Notes under the pieces: model-generated
What the model was told of the DNA's origin: nothing
The model's database searches: none
The model's input: only the letters and a program-made list of their open reading frames with translations
In this document: piece by piece, positions 7,721 through 15,996 of the stretch
Layout of the letters: each line of letters starts with the position of its first letter
Position numbering within the stretch: position 1 is the first letter of the stretch
Made by a program: the position numbers and the translations under genes
Source of the DNA: Planctomycetota bacterium
Lineage (GTDB): Bacteria > Planctomycetota > Planctomycetia > Isosphaerales > Isosphaeraceae
Length of the DNA: 33,250 bases
Assembly (NCBI GenBank): GCA_021808995.1
Contig: JAKBAP010000006.1
Location: 1 to 33,250 of the forward strand
Direction of reading: 5' to 3'

Positions 7721-9127
7721 CTATTGTATCACGGATCCGTCGCGGGTGAAGACTCCCATCTGGGTCGGCGAGCCCAGGGGTTCCCGCTCAGGACCGACGC
7801 CCAGGAACCGAACGGCGTAACCGAACCTCGCTGCGACGGCGAGAGCCCAGGCTTGAAACTCGGCCCGGGTCCATTCGAAGCGATGGTCGGGGTGCCGGAA
7901 TCGTGCTTCCCCGACCCTTTCCCAGACCACGTTGTATTCGCGGTTGGGGGTGGTCAACACGATTGTACCGGGCCGGGCAAACTCGAAGAGCACGCGCTCG
8001 AGCGCGGCCAGGCGGGGCGGGTCGAGATGCTCGACAACCTCGACCAGGGCGGCGGCGTCATAGCCTTCCAGACGCTGGTCGCGATACATGAGCGACCCGT
8101 GCAACAGCCGCGCGCGGGCCGCTTGACGCTCGGGCAGCCGGTCGAGACGCAGCCTGTCGCGCGCGATCTCAAGCGCGCGAATCGAGACGTCGACGCCCAC
8201 GATCTCGTCGAATTGCTTGTCCTTGATCAGCTCTCTCAAGAGCCGCCCCTCCCCGCAACCCAGGTCGAGCACCCGGCGGGCCGCGCTCGCGCGGAGCGCC
8301 GCCATGACAGCCCCAATTCGTTCCTCGTTCAGCCTGAGCGGCCCCTCGACCGCCTCCTCCCGAAGGGCGATGGCCTTTTCAGAAATCTCGCCCGAGTCGT
8401 CTTCCTCGGCCAGCCGCTCGAGCGCCTCGCGAAACAGGCTAGGGCGGAACTTCAGGTAGCGGCGCGTGATCTCGTCCTTTTCGGGGTGACTGGCCAGCCA
8501 GCCTTCGCCCTTGGCCAGCAGCTTTTCCATCTCTTCCTCGCCCACGAAGTAGTGTTTTTGATTGTCGAAGACAGGGATCAGCACATAAAGCTGCGCGAGC
8601 AGCTCGGCGAGGGTGGTGGTCTTGCCCACGGTCACGGCGTAGTAGGGGCTTTCGCCCCACTCGGGGAAAGTCTCGTCGAGCGGATGTCGAGTGGCCGTGA
8701 GGGTGTAGCCAAGGGGCTCGAAGACAGCCCTGAGGAACCGCTCGCCACCGCGCACGGGAAGGACGTCGATCCGAGCCTCGAGCGGGATCGGGGTGGTCGC
8801 AAGCTCGGGACGATCCTCGCATCGGCCGTTCATGGCCGAGCCCCAGACACGCGAGATGGCGACGCTCAGAAACGACGTCGCGGCGTACGGTCGGTCGTTG
8901 ACATACTGGGCGAGCGGGCCATCCTCGGAACCCTTGCCGCGAACCAGCCCAATCGGGTCGACATCGAGCAACAGGCAAGCCGTGCAGCGATTCGCGGCCG
9001 CCTCGGGATAAAACACATGGGCCTTGCCAAAGCTCAGTTCGTACGTTTGCAATCGGTCCGGGTGCTTGTGCAGCAGGTAACCCAGGTCGGTGGCGGGCTC
9101 GATCGTGGTGGTGATGGAGAGGAGCAT
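7721..9127 (-). CDS. hen1: 3'-terminal RNA ribose 2'-O-methyltransferase Hen1
   Basis: N-terminus MLLSITTTIEPATDLGYLLHKHP; C-terminal SAM-methyltransferase VLDLGCGEGRLL and EVVEHLDPPRL motifs; stop 2 nt before the pnkp start. ORF track extends to 9145; the internal Met at 9127 is preferred. Confidence 0.92.
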   Translation of the reverse strand: MLLSITTTIEPATDLGYLLHKHPDRLQTYELSFGKAHVFYPEAAANRCTACLLLDVDPIGLVRGKGSEDGPLAQYVNDRPYAATSFLSVAISRVWGSAMNGRCEDRPELATTPIPLEARIDVLPVRGGERFLRAVFEPLGYTLTATRHPLDETFPEWGESPYYAVTVGKTTTLAELLAQLYVLIPVFDNQKHYFVGEEEMEKLLAKGEGWLASHPEKDEITRRYLKFRPSLFREALERLAEEDDSGEISEKAIALREEAVEGPLRLNEERIGAVMAALRASAARRVLDLGCGEGRLLRELIKDKQFDEIVGVDVSIRALEIARDRLRLDRLPERQAARARLLHGSLMYRDQRLEGYDAAALVEVVEHLDPPRLAALERVLFEFARPGTIVLTTPNREYNVVWERVGEARFRHPDHRFEWTRAEFQAWALAVAARFGYAVRFLGVGPEREPLGSPTQMGVFTRDGSVIQ

Positions 9128-9246
9128 GAATCGGTCTCGCGACAATCCCTGGCGACTGAGCCATTCATCATAACCTCACCACGACACCCGGCCACCAGGC
9201 GAAGTTCGCGGTTGGCCCCAAATGGCGAAGGACGGTCCACGAGATT

Positions 9247-10209
9247 ATGCTGATGAGTGCCTCGATCGAAGCGAGGGAATCCCGGCCGAGACCCCTTTTC
9301 CGACACCCGATCCCCCGCGTCCGCTCACGATACAGGTGCAAATTGCCGATCATCGACCCGGTTCCCGAGGATCATCTCGAACTCCACTGCATGGAGATCT
9401 GGGGGGGCGTGGAGCCCGCCGATCAATCGATCTCGACCCCAGGGCTCGACCTCTGGGTCTATTCCCAGCCCTTCGAAGGGGACCTTGAGGGAGGGGACGT
9501 CCATTACCTCTCGCTCTGCGGAGGTGGACTGATCACCCGCCTGGTCGTGGCCGATGTCTCGGGACATGGCAGCTCGGTCGCCGAGTTTTCTCGGTCCCTG
9601 CGCTCGATGGTCCGCAAGGCGATCAATCATAAGAGCCAGGACCGATTCGTCGAGGAGCTCAACCGGCGATTCTCCGAGATGGCGAAACTTCGGCGATTCG
9701 CGACGGCCCTCGTCATGACCTACCTCGCCTCGACGGACCGGGTCGCGATCTGCAACGCCGGGCATCCTAGCCCGCTCTTGTACCGGGCCCGCGATCGAGC
9801 CTGGACGCTGGCGACCGAGCTGGCGGTTCCCCCTGTCGATGAGCTCTCGGACCTGCCGCTAGGGCTTGACGAGGACACCCTCTACCGATCCGCCGAGTAC
9901 GCGCTTGGACCCGGCGATAAGCTCGTCATGTACACCGACGCTCTCTCGGAAGCGGCCGACGCCGAGGGACGGATGCTCGGTCAGGACGGGCTGCTCGAGC
10001 TCGCGCGCGGCCTGAAATTCGAGGGGGCCCAGCCCGCCCAATGGGGTGATCGCTTGCTCGCGGCTGTCGCCCAGCATCGCCAGGACAAGGCCCCCGACGA
10101 CGACGTGACCCTGGTCGTGCTGCACCATAACGCGACGCCCCAGCGCCGCGCTGGGCTCGCCGAGAAACTCGACGTCTACGCCAAGTTCTTCGGGATCAAG
10201 GATTATTAG
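9247..10209 (+). CDS. SpoIIE/RsbU-type PP2C serine phosphatase
   Basis: Motifs VVADVSGHG, NAGHPSPLLY, GDKLVMYTDALSEA. Start codon uncertain. Confidence 0.88.
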   Translation: MLMSASIEARESRPRPLFRHPIPRVRSRYRCKLPIIDPVPEDHLELHCMEIWGGVEPADQSISTPGLDLWVYSQPFEGDLEGGDVHYLSLCGGGLITRLVVADVSGHGSSVAEFSRSLRSMVRKAINHKSQDRFVEELNRRFSEMAKLRRFATALVMTYLASTDRVAICNAGHPSPLLYRARDRAWTLATELAVPPVDELSDLPLGLDEDTLYRSAEYALGPGDKLVMYTDALSEAADAEGRMLGQDGLLELARGLKFEGAQPAQWGDRLLAAVAQHRQDKAPDDDVTLVVLHHNATPQRRAGLAEKLDVYAKFFGIKDY

Positions 10210-10236
10210 CCCCCAGGCGGTCGGGGAGTGGGGGCT
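10208..10236 (+). terminator. Possible rho-independent-like hairpin at the phosphatase stop codon
   Basis: AGCCCCCA (10208-10215) / TGGGGGCT (10229-10236), 8-bp stem with 13-nt loop; no T-tract. Confidence 0.35.
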
Positions 10237-10336
10237 CGCCCCGGCCATCCCGATCGACTAGCTTGATAGATAGGGTCGGCAACGACCGAAACCCGCGCCG
10301 ACATACCCTCGCGAGGTCAAGACTGGGGCCGTCATC

Positions 10337-13129
10337 ATGAAACGTTCACTCGTGTTTACCTTCGTGCTCGCGCAGGCGAGCCCCATTTTTGCCCAGACCC
10401 CGATCCCACGCCCCGAGCATCCCCGGCCCGACGCCATCCGCGCGCACTGGTCGAATCTCAACGGCCCCTGGCGGTTTCGCTTCGATCCGAAGGATGAGGG
10501 CACGAGCCAGGGTTGGGAAAAAGCCGGTTCCGATGGGTTCGACCGGACCATCGTCGTCCCTTTTCCCTGGCAGAGTGAACTGTCGGGAATCCATCAGGTC
10601 AAGGACACTCCCAGGATCGGCTGGTATCGCCGCCAATTCCGCGTTCCCACCGATTTTCCCACGGGAGACCGGGTCTGGCTCCGGTTCGAGGCCGTCGACT
10701 GGCGCGCCGACGTCTGGGTCAACGGGCGAAAGATCGCCGAGCACGAAGGAGGCTATACACCCTTTGCCGCCGACATCACTGACGCGACCGACAGGGCTGG
10801 CGAAAACACCGTCGTCGTTCGCGCGTTCGACCCCACCGACCCCGAACTGCCAACCGGAAAACAGGTCGGTTGGTATACACCAACCTCCGGCGTTTGGCAG
10901 ACGGTCTGGCTGGAATCGCGCCCGAAAGCGCACATCGCCGGCTTCCGCGTGACCCCCAAGCTCGACCCGGCCCAGGCGGTTTTTCGGGTCGATCTCTCGG
11001 GCGTCGAAGGCACCTGTCAGGTGGTGGCGCGGGGCCACGATCGGGGGGTGACGAGCAAGCCCTCGATGGTCGAGCCAGGCAAGAAGTCCTGCCAGGTCGT
11101 TTGCACGATCGCCGAGCCCCGGCTCTGGACTCCCGAGACGCCCCATCTCTATGAGGCGACCATCGAGCTCAGGGACCAGGCCGGAACGCTGATCGACGCG
11201 GTCGACACGTATTTTGGGCTTCGGACGATCGCCCGCGGCGTCTACCCGGGCGCTCCCTACGAGCGAATCCTGTTGAATGGAAAGCCTCTCTATCTCCGGG
11301 CGGCGTTGGACCAGTCGTTCAATCCCAAGGGGATCTATACAGCGCCCGACGACGATTTTCTCAAACGAGACATCATCATCGCCAAGGAGATGGGCTTGAA
11401 TGGGCTGCGGATACACATCAAACCCGACGAACCGCGCAGGCTTTACTGGGCCGACAAGATCGGACTCTTGATCCTGGAAGACATTCCCAACACCTGGCGG
11501 CAAAGCCCGCGCGCCCGGTTGGCCTGGGAACAGACCATGCGCGAGGTCGTCGCGCGCGACCGCAACCACCCCTCGATCATCGCCTGGGTCGCCTTTAACG
11601 AGACGTGGGGCCTGGGCCGGCCCGAGGATTACAAGAAGGACAAGGACACCCAGGCCTGGGTGGCGAGGATGGTCGGCGAGATCGGCGAGCTGGACCAGCA
11701 CGAGCGCCTGGTCGAGGACAACTCGCCCTGCAATTACGACCACATCGCCGCCGGCGACATCAATAGCTGGCATTTCTACATCGATAATCACGAGGAAGCG
11801 CGACGACACATCACGGAGGTGGTCGAGCGCACCAAGCCTGGCGGTGATTTCAATTACTGCCCCGGCGCGAGGCAGAGTAATCTCCCCTTGATCAATTCGG
11901 AATATGGGGCGGTTTCGGCGGGAGGGGGTGATCGCGATATCTCGTGGGGTCTCCGCGATCTGACCACCCAGCTCCGCCGGCATCCCAAGATCCAAGGGTT
12001 CGTTTATACCGAGTTGGCCGATATCGAGTGGGAGCACAACGGGCTCGTCAACTACGACCGCACGGCCAAGGTCTTCGGGTATGACGCGTGGCTTCCCGAC
12101 ATGCGGCCAAGCGAGCTCATGGGGGCGGATTTCATCGGTTACGACGCCCCTCCAGCAATCACCGCGAAGCCAGGCGAAAAAGTCAAAATCCCCCTGTTCG
12201 CGAGCCATTTTTCCGACCGGACCCATCCGGTCAAATTGCGCTACTGGGTCAGCGGCTATGACAGCCGGGCCGATATCCGGATGGTGGTCCAGCCCAAGAG
12301 CATCCCAATCACGTGGAAGGCGTACGACGTGGTTGAGCTCGAGCCGCTCGAGATCGTCGCGCCCAAGTACCCATTCGCCGGGGCGGTCCTGATGACCCTT
12401 CGCGATCCCGAGAACCGACGGTTCGCGGCCAATTTCGTCAACCTGATCGTAAAGCCCGACAAGCCCCTACCGCGGGTCGAAAGGCGTAACGATCACGACG
12501 CCCTGGTTCGGTTTTCACCCAGCGATTTCTCCAGGTCGTCGTGGAAAATCCCGCTCCAGCCCCGCCCCGACAAGGTCCAAGGCCATGGAGTGGGCTATTT
12601 CGAGTATCGCATCCAGATCCCCGCCGCGATCGCGAAGGCCCATCCCGAGTCGATTTACTATCTCTTCGAGGTGAGCTCGAAAGCCCAGCGAGAGCGGGTC
12701 GATTGGCCCGAACACGTCAGCCGCCAAGACAATCCCCAAACCGACCTGGCGCGGACCTGGCCCTCGACACTCTCGGTCATGGTCAACGGGCGCGAGATCG
12801 AGCGCCTGACACTGCCCGATGACCCCGCCGACGCTCGGGGCGTCATGTCGCACCTGAAAAAGGTCGATCCGGGCAGCCACGGAGAGCTCGTGGACGGCAT
12901 GGTCACGCTCACCGAGCACGATCGAGCCGCCCTCGAGGCTGGCGAGCCCCTCGTGCTCCGGCTGCGAGTTCCGCCCGACGCGGAGCACAAGGGGGGGCTT
13001 TGTCTGTTTGGCGCGGACTCAGGCGAGCTCCCGCTTGACCCGAGCCTCGAATTCCACACCCGCGACGCGCTGCCCAACGACATGGGTGTCGACCCCGCCG
13101 AACCCGCCGCCCGACCCGCCGGTCCCTGA
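10337..13129 (+). CDS. Secreted glycoside hydrolase family 2 protein (beta-galactosidase/glucuronidase-like)
   Basis: Signal peptide; sugar-binding jelly-roll segment; WVAFNETWG (acid/base Glu) and LINSEYGAVS (nucleophile Glu). Confidence 0.9.
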   Translation: MKRSLVFTFVLAQASPIFAQTPIPRPEHPRPDAIRAHWSNLNGPWRFRFDPKDEGTSQGWEKAGSDGFDRTIVVPFPWQSELSGIHQVKDTPRIGWYRRQFRVPTDFPTGDRVWLRFEAVDWRADVWVNGRKIAEHEGGYTPFAADITDATDRAGENTVVVRAFDPTDPELPTGKQVGWYTPTSGVWQTVWLESRPKAHIAGFRVTPKLDPAQAVFRVDLSGVEGTCQVVARGHDRGVTSKPSMVEPGKKSCQVVCTIAEPRLWTPETPHLYEATIELRDQAGTLIDAVDTYFGLRTIARGVYPGAPYERILLNGKPLYLRAALDQSFNPKGIYTAPDDDFLKRDIIIAKEMGLNGLRIHIKPDEPRRLYWADKIGLLILEDIPNTWRQSPRARLAWEQTMREVVARDRNHPSIIAWVAFNETWGLGRPEDYKKDKDTQAWVARMVGEIGELDQHERLVEDNSPCNYDHIAAGDINSWHFYIDNHEEARRHITEVVERTKPGGDFNYCPGARQSNLPLINSEYGAVSAGGGDRDISWGLRDLTTQLRRHPKIQGFVYTELADIEWEHNGLVNYDRTAKVFGYDAWLPDMRPSELMGADFIGYDAPPAITAKPGEKVKIPLFASHFSDRTHPVKLRYWVSGYDSRADIRMVVQPKSIPITWKAYDVVELEPLEIVAPKYPFAGAVLMTLRDPENRRFAANFVNLIVKPDKPLPRVERRNDHDALVRFSPSDFSRSSWKIPLQPRPDKVQGHGVGYFEYRIQIPAAIAKAHPESIYYLFEVSSKAQRERVDWPEHVSRQDNPQTDLARTWPSTLSVMVNGREIERLTLPDDPADARGVMSHLKKVDPGSHGELVDGMVTLTEHDRAALEAGEPLVLRLRVPPDAEHKGGLCLFGADSGELPLDPSLEFHTRDALPNDMGVDPAEPAARPAGP

Positions 13130-13149
13130 CACCAACCCAACGGCCACCC

Positions 13150-13428
13150 CTAACCCACCAGCGAATCCTGCTCGGCGAATTGATCCCCATCGCCGGTCAA
13201 GAGCCAATGCGGGTGCGCGCCGGTAAGCTCAATGAACTTCAGGATCGCCTGGGCCGGAATCGTACAGCCCATTTCATAATTGTGAAGCGTACGAAACGGG
13301 ATGCCCATGGCCTTGGCCAGGATTGGGCCGCCATGCTCGCCGTAAAGCGCCACCCGGATCTCGCGCATCCTCCGCGAGAGGTCGCTCTTGACGGCTCGCC
13401 AGTCGGAATCGACCGGAAATTGATCCAT
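13150..13428 (-). CDS. Small helix-turn-helix (XRE/CI-repressor-like) protein
   Basis: 92 aa; [49 protein letters not shown]. Confidence 0.75.
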   Translation of the reverse strand: MDQFPVDSDWRAVKSDLSRRMREIRVALYGEHGGPILAKAMGIPFRTLHNYEMGCTIPAQAILKFIELTGAHPHWLLTGDGDQFAEQDSLVG

Positions 13429-13806
13429 TGAGAAGAGATCCTGGGCTCAAGCCTCGTATCGGAAGCCGGGATGAACGATCCGTGTGACCCGCATTATGAG
13501 GACTCGCACTTGTGAATTCCAGACCACCCGACGCGAAATTCGGGCGGATGGATCGGCCGATCCCCTCGAAACCGCCCACCTTCTGGACAGTCGCCGTGCC
13601 GCGATTCCCAGTCGATCGAGAGCGGAGTCCGCCCAGGTCCCGAGACGCCGGCGCGATCGAGTTCCTGACGGAAATCGAGGTCTGGCGAAAAAAAACTGGA
13701 TTCCTGTCGCGTGTCGTCCGAAATCGCGTTCCCTTCTATCGGGCGTCGTGAAACGAGGCCCCGAGACAAAAACCGGAAGCAGAGCCGCTTACCGAGGTGG
13801 ATTGCC

Positions 13807-14415
13807 GTGTTGCCAACCCAACGAATGATCGCCCGACTTGCCGCCCGGATCGAGATCGCCTACCGACTGAGACGCCCCGACTGGCGCTCAGGCTGCTCGA
13901 CGACGAGGATCTGGCAGGAGGCAGCGTACCAACTTTGGCGAGTCCATCGGGACGACCACCACCGCATCCCCCTCGACCCCGAATTCTATGTGGCATCGCA
14001 ACCACTCTCACCGCTTTATTCCGATCCCTGGGCGGAATTGGCCTGCGTGGCCGCGGCTCGCCGTTACCGTAATCAGGTTCACCGCGTCGTACGCGGCCTA
14101 CGCCAGGAACTCAATGGCGAGGTCAAAACCGCGGAGCGCCTGATCGAGGAAAGCCCGGGCGATTACCGTCGGCTCGCCAACGACTGCCGACTCTCGCCAC
14201 TCAGTTGCTACATCGCCGCCATCCGCCGCGACCAGACCGAAATCGCCGCGCGTTTCGCCCATGGCGCGCTTGGCCAGCACGAGTCTTGCCCCCTCTACAA
14301 AATCGCCGCTCAAGGGATGATTCCCAGCGACCTCTACCCGATCGAGATCGTCGAGCATGATCGTCGTGAACAAAGCCCGGCCACCATCGATCAAGCATCC
14401 CTGTTACTGAATTAG
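13807..14415 (+). CDS. Hypothetical protein
   Basis: Open frame with GAGGTGG ahead of a GTG at 13807; ORF track start is 13711. No family recognised. Confidence 0.5.
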   Translation: MLPTQRMIARLAARIEIAYRLRRPDWRSGCSTTRIWQEAAYQLWRVHRDDHHRIPLDPEFYVASQPLSPLYSDPWAELACVAAARRYRNQVHRVVRGLRQELNGEVKTAERLIEESPGDYRRLANDCRLSPLSCYIAAIRRDQTEIAARFAHGALGQHESCPLYKIAAQGMIPSDLYPIEIVEHDRREQSPATIDQASLLLN

Positions 14416-14752
14416 CCGACAGCCTCGCTCAAAAGTCCCCGGTTCAGCCAGGAACGCGTGATTTTGAGTCGTGAAATCATGGCTCGCGCGCCGACCAAGG
14501 ATACAGGTCGAAGTCCGACCTTACCTGCGTTACGTCGCGTGTCCTGAAGTCAGCCCAAAGCGAAGCGCCGCGCCCCGATAACGGGCTCGTCATGCTTCCA
14601 GCGCGAGTCCGCGCCGTGGCTTGTGTGGTTCCCCGCCCGCCAGGGCGTGGTTGGTTCATCGCTCGTCCGCCGGCAAGGGATCGATTCGTTCCTTTGCATC
14701 TGTTCATGTTTTGTTATCATTACTTGCCTTTATGACCAAGGAGTTTCTGATC

Positions 14753-14983
14753 ATGCGCTCCCATCGCCTGTTCCAGCCCTCGCTCGATTCGATGCCCGTT
14801 CGTATCGCCCCGGCCGTCATGGGGCTTCACGTGGTGGCCACGGTGGCCCATCTCGCTCATGCATCCGCCCACGGATCGATCGGGGGGGCCCTTCCGATGG
14901 ATTCCGGGGAAGATTCCGGCACCGCGAGCCCGCTCATCATCGCTCCGGTCCCCTCCACCCCGCCCGCCACGTTGATCTGCTGA
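14753..14983 (+). CDS. Small hypothetical protein (76 aa, His/Ala-rich hydrophobic segment)
   Basis: AAGGAG upstream of ATG 14753 and a promoter-like TTTGCA-N16-TATCAT upstream; no homology recognised. Confidence 0.4.
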   Translation: MRSHRLFQPSLDSMPVRIAPAVMGLHVVATVAHLAHASAHGSIGGALPMDSGEDSGTASPLIIAPVPSTPPATLIC

Positions 14984-15086
14984 ATAGGACAATTCCTCGC
15001 TAGAATCGGTGGCGGGTCACTGCCAGGTCCCGCGGATTTCTGGATCCACCTGCCTTATTCAAGCCGCCCGTGGTGCTCAACGTCAT

Positions 15087-15119
15087 TCCCGCGAGGGTCC
15101 CCTCGCGGGAGTTCTCATT
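15087..15119 (+). terminator. Intrinsic terminator
   Basis: Perfect 10-bp stem TCCCGCGAGG (15087-15096) / CCTCGCGGGA (15101-15110), loop GTCC, followed by GTTCTCATTTTT. Confidence 0.7.
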
Positions 15120-15391
15120 TTTAGGCAGGTTTGCGGAAGAGGTCGGATTTTTTTGCGGATTCCACGTTCTTTGGGGGCCACGCAATCGACCTAAACATTC
15201 CAAACTTCCCACATTAACAGCAATCGGTTGGATTGGCGTGCTTTTTTTAGAGAAAATCGTGTTCCGCCCTCCTGCTACTCGCGCTTACAATACTTTGCGA
15301 CGTGGCCACGAAAAGCGAGCGTGAGGATCTGGTACCGAGAATCGAGCTCGGCCCATTCTCGCGCCCCGTTCGTAGGGGGAGGGGTTTCTCA

Positions 15392-15994
15392 ATGACGCCG
15401 ACGTTTCATCTCGAGATCGAGGATGATCTCTCGACGACGCTCCGTGAAGCGCGGAATGGAAACCAAGAGGCCTGGGAGACGCTTTTCAAGGAATGTTATC
15501 CCAAGGTACGCCGGGTAGTTCGTCGGCGACTGAATCGGTCGTTGCGAACGATTTATGATTCGCGTGATTTCGCGAATGAGGCGATGGAAAGCCTGGCGGC
15601 CCACCTGGATCAGCTTCAGTTTCCGACGGTGGGTTCGTTGATTGCCTTCCTGGCGAAGGTCGCCGAGCAGAAAGTGATCGACGTGCATCGGCGTCAAGGG
15701 ACGTCGAAGCGCGACCAGGGTCGCACGCAGTCGATTTCGGCGGGCGAGGACGACGATGGTTTTGGGGAATTGCAGGTTTCGTCGCCGATGCCGACGGCGA
15801 GCCAGTACGCCCAGGCCAACGAAGTACACGAGCGGCTCCTGGCTCGGGGGGATGAGACTGAGCGGCGAGTGATTCAGCTCAAGCAGCAGGGATACTCCAA
15901 CCAGGACATCGCGAGTTTTACGGGATGGAATATCCGAAAGATTCAACGGTTTTTCAAGGAGCTCCACGATTCGTTGAATGAGTCAGGAGACTGA
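15392..15994 (+). CDS. ECF-type RNA polymerase sigma factor
   Basis: Sigma region 2-like EAWETLFKECYPKVRRVVRRRL...RDFANEAMESL; region 4-like ETERRVIQLKQQGYSNQDIASFTGWNIRKIQRFFKEL. Start at the internal ATG 15392. Confidence 0.82.
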   Translation: MTPTFHLEIEDDLSTTLREARNGNQEAWETLFKECYPKVRRVVRRRLNRSLRTIYDSRDFANEAMESLAAHLDQLQFPTVGSLIAFLAKVAEQKVIDVHRRQGTSKRDQGRTQSISAGEDDDGFGELQVSSPMPTASQYAQANEVHERLLARGDETERRVIQLKQQGYSNQDIASFTGWNIRKIQRFFKELHDSLNESGD

Positions 15995-15996
15995 GA

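Noticed and set aside
10346-12226. 626-aa minus-strand ORF
   Set aside because: Antisense to the clearly assigned GH2 gene; no recognisable domain.
15222-15248. CAATC-GGTTG-GATTG followed a few bases later by T7, as a terminator
   Set aside because: Stem is only about 5 bp and separated from the T-tract; insufficient.
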